The notes beneath the pieces were generated by a model. The model did not search any database, was not told where the DNA came from, and saw only the letters and a list, made by a program, of their open reading frames with translations. The translations under genes were made by a program, and so were the position numbers. From NCBI RefSeq assembly GCF_028330965.1, contig NZ_JAQMUB010000029.1, forward strand, positions 1 through 64,000: DNA of 64,000 nt, written 5' to 3'. The DNA comes from Oscillatoria sp. CS-180 (GTDB lineage Bacteria > Cyanobacteriota > Cyanobacteriia > Phormidesmidales > Phormidesmidaceae). Numbering within the stretch: position 1 is the first letter of the stretch; every line of letters starts with the position of its first letter. Positions 56,901 to 64,000 of this stretch are shown one piece after another.

Positions 56901-56936
56901 CAGAACCCTCTTCTTCTGAGAAGAAAGAGGGTTCTG
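56901..56936 (+). terminator. Long stem-loop between the uptake genes and acnA
   Basis: CAGAACCCTCTTCTTCT, loop GAG, AAGAAAGAGGGTTCTG: a 15-16 pair stem with one bulged A. It lies 26 bp after the binding protein stop. No T-run follows, so it may be a terminator of unusual form or a leader structure of acnA. Confidence 0.5.
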
Positions 56937-57033
56937 CAATCTACCCTACTGAGGGATGGGTAGCTCAGGATGTAGAATCGTGGTTCGGGCCAAAGCATGC
57001 CTGAAGACTCGTTGAGATTCGGAGAGCGATCGC

Positions 57034-59721
57034 GTGACTAACAGCTTTGATGCCAAAACCACGCTGCCAGTCAATGGTAAGAATTACATATATTACAGTT
57101 TGCCAAAGGCTGCGGAGCAGCTAGGGGATATCAGCCGCTTGCCTTTCAGCCTCAAAGTTTTGCTCGAAAATTTGCTGCGATATGAAGACGGACGAACGGT
57201 AACGGCGGCGGATGTGGAAGCAATCGCGGCCTGGTTAAAGACCCAAAGCTCGGATCGAGAAATTGCCTATCGCCCAGCCCGAGTTTTGATGCAGGATTTC
57301 ACTGGGGTTCCAGCGGTAGTTGATCTAGCCGCAATGCGGGATGCGATGGTGAACCTCGGCGGTGATCCTGAAAAGATTAACCCCCTGTCTCCCGTTGATC
57401 TCGTGATTGATCATTCGGTCATGGTAGACAGCTACGGTAGCGACAACGCCTTCGGTACTAACGTACAGCGCGAGTTTCAGCGCAACGGTGAGCGCTATGC
57501 GTTTCTGCGATGGGGACAAAGCGCCTTCGATAACTTTCGCGTTGTCCCCCCAGGCACAGGCATCTGCCATCAGGTGAATCTGGAATATTTGGCGCAAACG
57601 GTGTGGACTAAGGAAGACAATGGCGAGACGATCGCCTATCCCGACACGCTGGTTGGCACGGATAGTCACACTACGATGATTAACGGCCTGGCTGTTTTGG
57701 GCTGGGGAGTCGGCGGTATCGAGGCCGAAGCCGCCATGTTGGGACAGCCCATTTCGATGCTGATTCCCGAAGTGGTGGGCTTCAAGCTGACAGGACGACT
57801 GCCGGAAGGTGCTACCGCCACAGACTTGGTTCTTACGGTTGTGCAGATGCTGCGGCAGAAAGGCGTCGTGGGTAAATTCGTCGAGTTCTATGGCGACGGT
57901 CTCTCTCACCTAACGTTGGCAGACCGGGCCACCATTTCCAATATGGCCCCTGAGTACGGCGCAACTTGCGGGTTTTTCCCCATTGATGCAGAAACGCTGC
58001 ACTACCTAGAATTCTCTGGACGTGAGCCGGAGCGGGTAGCCTTGGTGGAAGCCTATGCCAAAGCGCAGGGACTTTGGCGTGAGGATGATACTCCAGATCC
58101 CATCTTCACCGATACCCTAGAGCTGGATTTAGCCACTGTCGAACCGTCCCTCGCTGGTCCCAAGCGACCTCAAGATCGCGTGTTGCTCTCCCAGCTAGCA
58201 GAGCAATTCATGACTTCGGATTTTCCGGTCTTCAGTGGTTTAGGGTCTTACGTAGAAAAGCGCTCGGTTCCTGTGAGCGGTACTGACTATGAGCTAACGG
58301 ATGGGGCCGTGGCGATCGCTGCCATCACAAGCTGCACCAATACCTCTAATCCTTCTGTCATGATTGGCGCGGGTCTAGTGGCCCGCAAAGCTCGCGAAAA
58401 AGGTCTCTCTGTCAAGCCTTGGGTAAAAACGTCCCTTGCTCCCGGCAGTCAAGTGGTCTCTGCTTATCTGGAGAAAGCAGGTCTCCAAGATGACCTGGAT
58501 GCTCTGGGCTTTAACTTGGTGGGCTATGGCTGTACGACCTGCATTGGCAACTCAGGTCCCCTGCCTGAACCCATTGTTGAAGCCATTAACGCAGAAGACT
58601 TAGTCGTCGGTGCCGTGCTCTCAGGCAACCGGAATTTTGAGGGTCGAGTCAGTCCTCACACGAAGGCCAACTATCTGGCATCTCCACCTTTGGTGGTGGC
58701 CTATGCGATCGCTGGCAACCTCGCCATTGATCTCAAGAAAGATCCCATTGGTCAGGACCAAGACGGGCGTCCTGTTTACTTGAAGGATATCTGGCCGTCC
58801 TCTGAGGAAATTAAGGCGGTCATGGCCGATGCCCTAACGCCCGAGATGTTCCGAAGTCGGTACGGCAACGTGTTTACGGGTACGGAAGACTGGCAGGCGA
58901 TCGCTGCTGAAGCTAGCCAAACCTACGACTGGCAAAACGACAGTACCTACGTCCAAAATCCACCCTTCTTCGAGGCGATGTCGGCAACCGTCAATGGCAG
59001 TAGTGCTACCGACATTACGGGTGCTCGTCCATTGGCGCTCTTAGGCGACAGCATCACCACCGATCACATCTCCCCGGCTGGAGCCATCACAGCAGATGGT
59101 CCAACTGGTCACTATCTCAAGGACAATGAAGTTTCTGTAGTTGACTTCAATTCCTACGGTTCCCGGCGAGGCAATCACGAGGTGATGATGCGCGGTACCT
59201 TCGCCAACATCCGCTTGCAGAATGAAATGGTGCCCGGTTCCAGAGGCGGTGTTACCCAATACATGCCAGATGGAACCGAAATGTCCATCTACGATGCGGC
59301 GATGCAGTACCAGGAAGCGGGCGTTCCCCTAGTCGTGTTTGCAGGGAAAGAATACGGTACGGGGTCGTCTCGTGATTGGGCCGCTAAAGGGACTCGTCTG
59401 CTTGGCGTCAAAGCCGTGGTAGCGGAAAGCTTTGAGCGTATTCACCGCTCCAATCTAGTGGGGATGGGCGTGTTACCGCTCCAGTTTCCTGAGGGCGTCA
59501 ATCGCAAAACTCTTGGCTTAGACGGCACCGAAACCTTTGATTTGACCGGTCTCAGCGACGGCATTCAGCCTGGCATGACCGTCAAGCTTACCCTTAATCG
59601 AGCGGATGGTTCCTCAGAGTCGGTAGATTTACTTTGCCGTATTGATACTTTGGACGAAGTGGAGTACTACCGCAACGGAGGCATCCTACATTACGTTCTG
59701 CGTCAGCTGCTGGCAGCATAG
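57034..59721 (+). CDS. acnA: Aconitate hydratase, AcnA (IRP1-like) type
   Basis: The protein is 895 residues, starting at GTG 57034. It interconverts citrate and isocitrate. The [4Fe-4S] cysteines are in TSCTNTSN and [11 protein letters not shown]; other family blocks are [32 protein letters not shown] and [19 protein letters not shown]. The single-chain layout with the swivel domain at the C-terminus marks AcnA rather than AcnB. As I recall, most cyanobacteria use AcnB, so this type is less usual. In other bacteria AcnA can bind RNA when iron is short. It directly follows the metal-uptake genes. Confidence 0.96.
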   Translation: MTNSFDAKTTLPVNGKNYIYYSLPKAAEQLGDISRLPFSLKVLLENLLRYEDGRTVTAADVEAIAAWLKTQSSDREIAYRPARVLMQDFTGVPAVVDLAAMRDAMVNLGGDPEKINPLSPVDLVIDHSVMVDSYGSDNAFGTNVQREFQRNGERYAFLRWGQSAFDNFRVVPPGTGICHQVNLEYLAQTVWTKEDNGETIAYPDTLVGTDSHTTMINGLAVLGWGVGGIEAEAAMLGQPISMLIPEVVGFKLTGRLPEGATATDLVLTVVQMLRQKGVVGKFVEFYGDGLSHLTLADRATISNMAPEYGATCGFFPIDAETLHYLEFSGREPERVALVEAYAKAQGLWREDDTPDPIFTDTLELDLATVEPSLAGPKRPQDRVLLSQLAEQFMTSDFPVFSGLGSYVEKRSVPVSGTDYELTDGAVAIAAITSCTNTSNPSVMIGAGLVARKAREKGLSVKPWVKTSLAPGSQVVSAYLEKAGLQDDLDALGFNLVGYGCTTCIGNSGPLPEPIVEAINAEDLVVGAVLSGNRNFEGRVSPHTKANYLASPPLVVAYAIAGNLAIDLKKDPIGQDQDGRPVYLKDIWPSSEEIKAVMADALTPEMFRSRYGNVFTGTEDWQAIAAEASQTYDWQNDSTYVQNPPFFEAMSATVNGSSATDITGARPLALLGDSITTDHISPAGAITADGPTGHYLKDNEVSVVDFNSYGSRRGNHEVMMRGTFANIRLQNEMVPGSRGGVTQYMPDGTEMSIYDAAMQYQEAGVPLVVFAGKEYGTGSSRDWAAKGTRLLGVKAVVAESFERIHRSNLVGMGVLPLQFPEGVNRKTLGLDGTETFDLTGLSDGIQPGMTVKLTLNRADGSSESVDLLCRIDTLDEVEYYRNGGILHYVLRQLLAA

Positions 59722-59782
59722 GGCCGCACTTAGGCTAAAGCGACACTTTTGAAGCACTAAACTTGTTCAGACCAGAAGAGAG

Positions 59783-62143
59783 TCAGAACTTGCTGTTGCT
59801 TTTCTCGGTGGAGTCGGTGGCCCAGTCTGTGGGGAGATAACCCGTGGGTTCATCCCAACGGTCTTCGTCATCAACAGACTGCTGGTTGACGCTGTTCATA
59901 ACCGAATCATTGATGAGGACTGCATCTGGCAGCATGACAGGAATTTCCTTTAGCGCCGCTAGAACTTCTTCAGCAGAGTTATAGCGCTGTGAGAAGTCGT
60001 ATCGCACCAGTTTGCTGATGACGTTGCCCAGCGCAGGGTGGAGATCAGGCACTTTGTACTGCCAGATGAGTTCACCGCGATCGTCATAGGTCAGCTTATA
60101 CGGTGACACACCTGCCAGGGCCTCGATCGCCGTCACGCCTACCGCATACAAATCGCTGCTAAAGCGCGGCATGCCAGCCGACTGCTCACTCGGCATATAA
60201 CCCTTGGTCCCAATACCAATGGTGGATGTGACGTGGGCATCCGTTTCAGTCAGCTGATTCGAGATTTCCTTAACGGAGCCAAAATCGATCAGGACCAAGC
60301 GACCGTCTCCGGCCCGACGAATCAGGTTAGATGGCTTGATATCCCTGTGAATAACGCCGTGGCTGTGAACATAGTCAATCACAGGCAGAATATCCAGCAG
60401 AAAGTTCATGACCCATGCTTGAGATTTCGGTTGCCGGGAGACAAGTTCGCTTTTCAGCGTTGTTCCCTGGATCATCTCTTCAACGAGGTAAAAGGACGAG
60501 GCACTCTCAAAGTGGGCTAGCAGTCTTGGAATCTGATTGTGATGTCCTAGCCGCTCTAGCGTGTGAGCCTCAGCCAGAAAAAGTCGATGGGCTAGGTGAT
60601 GGGATTGAGGATCATCGCTAACAATCTTGAGCCGCTTAACCACGCAAATAGGATTACCGGGGCGCTGAGTGTCAACTGCGGTATAGGTTTCGCTGAAACC
60701 GCCATATCCCAACACGGCAACGACTTGATAGCGAGCACCAAGGACAGTCCCTACCACTTCCGCTTGACGGGCCTGCAGCAAATCTCGATACTCTTCCTCT
60801 TGGCTAAGAATTTCCTGCACAATGGGCGAAGTAGCGTATTGCGCCAGGGTGTTGCGAAAACGCTGTTTGCGAAGCTGTTCGGAAACCAGTCCGACAGTGG
60901 AATAGCAGCCTCCACAAACTAACAGCGTTGCCGTCAACCCGGCTGTCGGCAAAATCCAATTCAACCCCACAAAACTGGCGTAGCTGACCAAGAGCCAGCC
61001 ACCGCTAGCGATCGCCGTCCACATTAAACAACGCAGTGCTCGCTGGCTCCGAGAGAGTAGCAGAATAAAACCCGCACCAAAAACAATGACGAATCCAGCC
61101 CTTGTGGTGCTCTCCGGCACTAACTCTCGTAGCGCCTTGCCAGACCGTAGAGTGGCAATGTCATTCGCCAAAATTTCGACTCCGGCCATCGGCAACGGAT
61201 AGGCAGTGCCTTTGGCGAAGGGCGCATTGTGAAAGTCTTGGTGCTGACTAGCCGTTGAGCCGACCAGAACAATCTTGTCCTCAAAGACCGCACCAGATTC
61301 TAAGTAGTTTTGCCAGAGATCTTCGTCGAGGATATACCAAAAAGGAATATGTCTAAAGGTTTGAGTAGGCCCCCAAAAGTGAATATTACTTCCTTTCACT
61401 TGGGGATAAGAAACATCAGCAGCAGTCAGAGTAGATTCAGCAAAACTCAAGATGTTGTCCCAATCAGGCGCAATTTCGCTGGAGATGTCCAGCTGAGCCG
61501 TGTAACCTTCCAGAGACTCTAGATAAACATGAGCCTGACGATGGATACGGCCATCCATCTCAATGGGGAAATTGATGTTGCCTAACCTGACTCCCGTTTG
61601 CAAAAACTGATTCGTGGGCAGCGTTGGCTTCAATAGAGAGCCTTGGCGTAGCTGGCTGTCTTCATATTTCATTGCCAGCGTGACGCGATCGCCATAGGTT
61701 TCTAAAACCGACGCTAGCCGCTCATCATCACCAGCACCATAGGCACTTTCTGTCGTTAGCAAAATATCCAGAGAGACGGCCTTCGCCCCAGCACCGATGA
61801 GTCGTTCGATCATGATCGCATAGGCTTCCCGACGCCAAGGCCACTGCTCAATGGGGGCCAGGGATGAGTACTGCTCAGGATCATTGCGATAGTACTCACT
61901 TTGGGCCAGTGACTCATCATCAATCGCCAAAATAATAATGTCGTCTGGGGCTGTTTTAGCACCCCTAATCTCAAAAAAAAAGGTCTGCGTTTGTCGCTCC
62001 CACTGCTGCAAAAACGGACTATTCAGCCCGGTCAACGCGGCGGCAATTGAAAGACAGCCGCCTGATAAGATAGCTTGCCAGGGAATTCGAAAGCGTTGAT
62101 CTTCCTGAGTTTTTGATTGAGTTACCGTAGCAGAATTAACCAT
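59783..62143 (-). CDS. CHASE2-domain membrane Ser/Thr protein kinase
   Basis: The protein is 786 residues. One N-terminal helix, then a CHASE2 sensor at about 45-340 (IIILAIDDESLAQ, WPWRREAYAIMIERL, DKIVLVGSTA-like EDKIVLVGSTA), then three membrane helices to about 420. The kinase spans about 470-735: GYGGFSETY (Gly loop), VVKRLK (Lys), HGVIHRDIKPSN (catalytic loop), LIDFGSVK and PSEQSAG in place of APE. An outside signal should therefore drive cytoplasmic Thr/Ser phosphorylation. It has the same phosphoamino class as the PP2C and FHA proteins 44 kb away. It converges with acnA. Confidence 0.93.
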   Translation of the reverse strand: MVNSATVTQSKTQEDQRFRIPWQAILSGGCLSIAAALTGLNSPFLQQWERQTQTFFFEIRGAKTAPDDIIILAIDDESLAQSEYYRNDPEQYSSLAPIEQWPWRREAYAIMIERLIGAGAKAVSLDILLTTESAYGAGDDERLASVLETYGDRVTLAMKYEDSQLRQGSLLKPTLPTNQFLQTGVRLGNINFPIEMDGRIHRQAHVYLESLEGYTAQLDISSEIAPDWDNILSFAESTLTAADVSYPQVKGSNIHFWGPTQTFRHIPFWYILDEDLWQNYLESGAVFEDKIVLVGSTASQHQDFHNAPFAKGTAYPLPMAGVEILANDIATLRSGKALRELVPESTTRAGFVIVFGAGFILLLSRSQRALRCLMWTAIASGGWLLVSYASFVGLNWILPTAGLTATLLVCGGCYSTVGLVSEQLRKQRFRNTLAQYATSPIVQEILSQEEEYRDLLQARQAEVVGTVLGARYQVVAVLGYGGFSETYTAVDTQRPGNPICVVKRLKIVSDDPQSHHLAHRLFLAEAHTLERLGHHNQIPRLLAHFESASSFYLVEEMIQGTTLKSELVSRQPKSQAWVMNFLLDILPVIDYVHSHGVIHRDIKPSNLIRRAGDGRLVLIDFGSVKEISNQLTETDAHVTSTIGIGTKGYMPSEQSAGMPRFSSDLYAVGVTAIEALAGVSPYKLTYDDRGELIWQYKVPDLHPALGNVISKLVRYDFSQRYNSAEEVLAALKEIPVMLPDAVLINDSVMNSVNQQSVDDEDRWDEPTGYLPTDWATDSTEKSNSKF

Positions 62144-62487
62144 AGTGGGGCACCTTAAGTCATCCTGTCCCTAGGACGCTGAATAGATAGCAGTAGCCTT
62201 ATAAGATCTGTGATATTGCTTAAAGTTGCATGCACCCGTATCCCACAATAACCTTTGCAGACCGCAACCGAATGATTTTCTCGACCGGCAGTTATCCGAC
62301 AACGGCAGAGATCTCTATTTCTTCATCTCTTTTGGCTCAATCTATTCAGAAAACAGCCTTGTAAATAGGGTCCACTCAGGTCACTCTATAAGAAATATGG
62401 TACATTTGAACTCAGCTTTTTGATTCCATTCTCCTATTTAAAGCGGTAAACTCACTTCTGAAGCGATCGCATCAGATCGCGACATCT
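62144..62487. other. Divergent promoter region of the kinase and the YgjP-like gene
   Basis: 344 bp, no supported gene. One HIP1-like site (GCGATCGC) sits at about 62463-62470, just before the YgjP-like start. Nothing else recognised. Confidence 0.4.

Positions 62488-64000
<1,513 letters not shown>

Noticed and set aside
57325-57909. 194-codon frame antisense to acnA
   Set aside because: His-rich composition typical of a shadow of a well-conserved gene; no start signal or domain.

Overview
The window is chromosomal DNA of a phycobilisome-containing cyanobacterium. Evidence for this is pcyA (phycocyanobilin synthesis), chlI (chlorophyll), ndhM, rpaB, a TxlA/HCF164-type thioredoxin, a tocopherol cyclase, a cytochrome c6-like protein, an HpsJ-type protein, a PEP-CTERM protein, and very frequent HIP1 palindromes (GCGATCGC). 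Gene content fits a Leptolyngbya-like filamentous or related lineage, but the sequence alone does not fix the genus.

Layout. 0-4 kb: the end of an IS630-type transposase has cut off the 5' half of an Rcp-type response regulator, followed by a REC-GAF-GGDEF-EAL c-di-GMP protein and a methyltransferase. 4-10 kb: a membrane-anchored unknown, pilA, an AAA ATPase/nuclease-like protein, an acyltransferase and hemC. 10-23 kb: a regulatory block with a secreted TPR protein, a CHAT-FHA protein, a membrane PP2C phosphatase, ndhM, cofH overlapping a secreted protein tail to tail, and a 1241-residue fusion of a PstS-like binding domain, a seven-bladed WD40 propeller, one membrane helix, TPRs and an acidic tail. 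23-33 kb: hpsJ, small enzymes, an RRM protein, chlI-ruvC, a low-potential-type cytochrome c6, a PEP-CTERM protein and a MATE exporter, interspersed with short repeats. 33-37 kb: a tightly coupled five-gene Ni/Co ECF uptake operon on the minus strand with a CsoR/InrS-like operator in front. 38-49 kb: housekeeping genes (ahcY, rpaB, plsX-fabH, D27-like, histidine phosphatase, ABC exporter, hisG, txlA, gmk, pcyA). 50 kb: a divergent smtA/smtB metallothionein locus with two operators. 51-57 kb: a FecCD-type permease, ATPase, TonB receptor and binding lipoprotein (iron, heme or cobalamin class). 57-64 kb: acnA, a CHASE2 Ser/Thr kinase, a YgjP-like metallopeptidase and the start of a tocopherol cyclase gene.

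Two families of short dispersed intergenic repeats were found by eye: family 1 is about 100 bp with a conserved GCCGTC/GACGGC 3' stem (seven full or partial copies), and family 2 is about 55 bp (three copies). In two places they lie side by side. Metal handling is a theme: Ni/Co uptake, Zn metallothionein, TonB uptake and an iron-sulfur aconitase. Ser/Thr phospho-signalling is another: PP2C, an FHA domain fused to a caspase-like CHAT domain, and a membrane kinase. No tRNA, rRNA, CRISPR array or known riboswitch was recognised.
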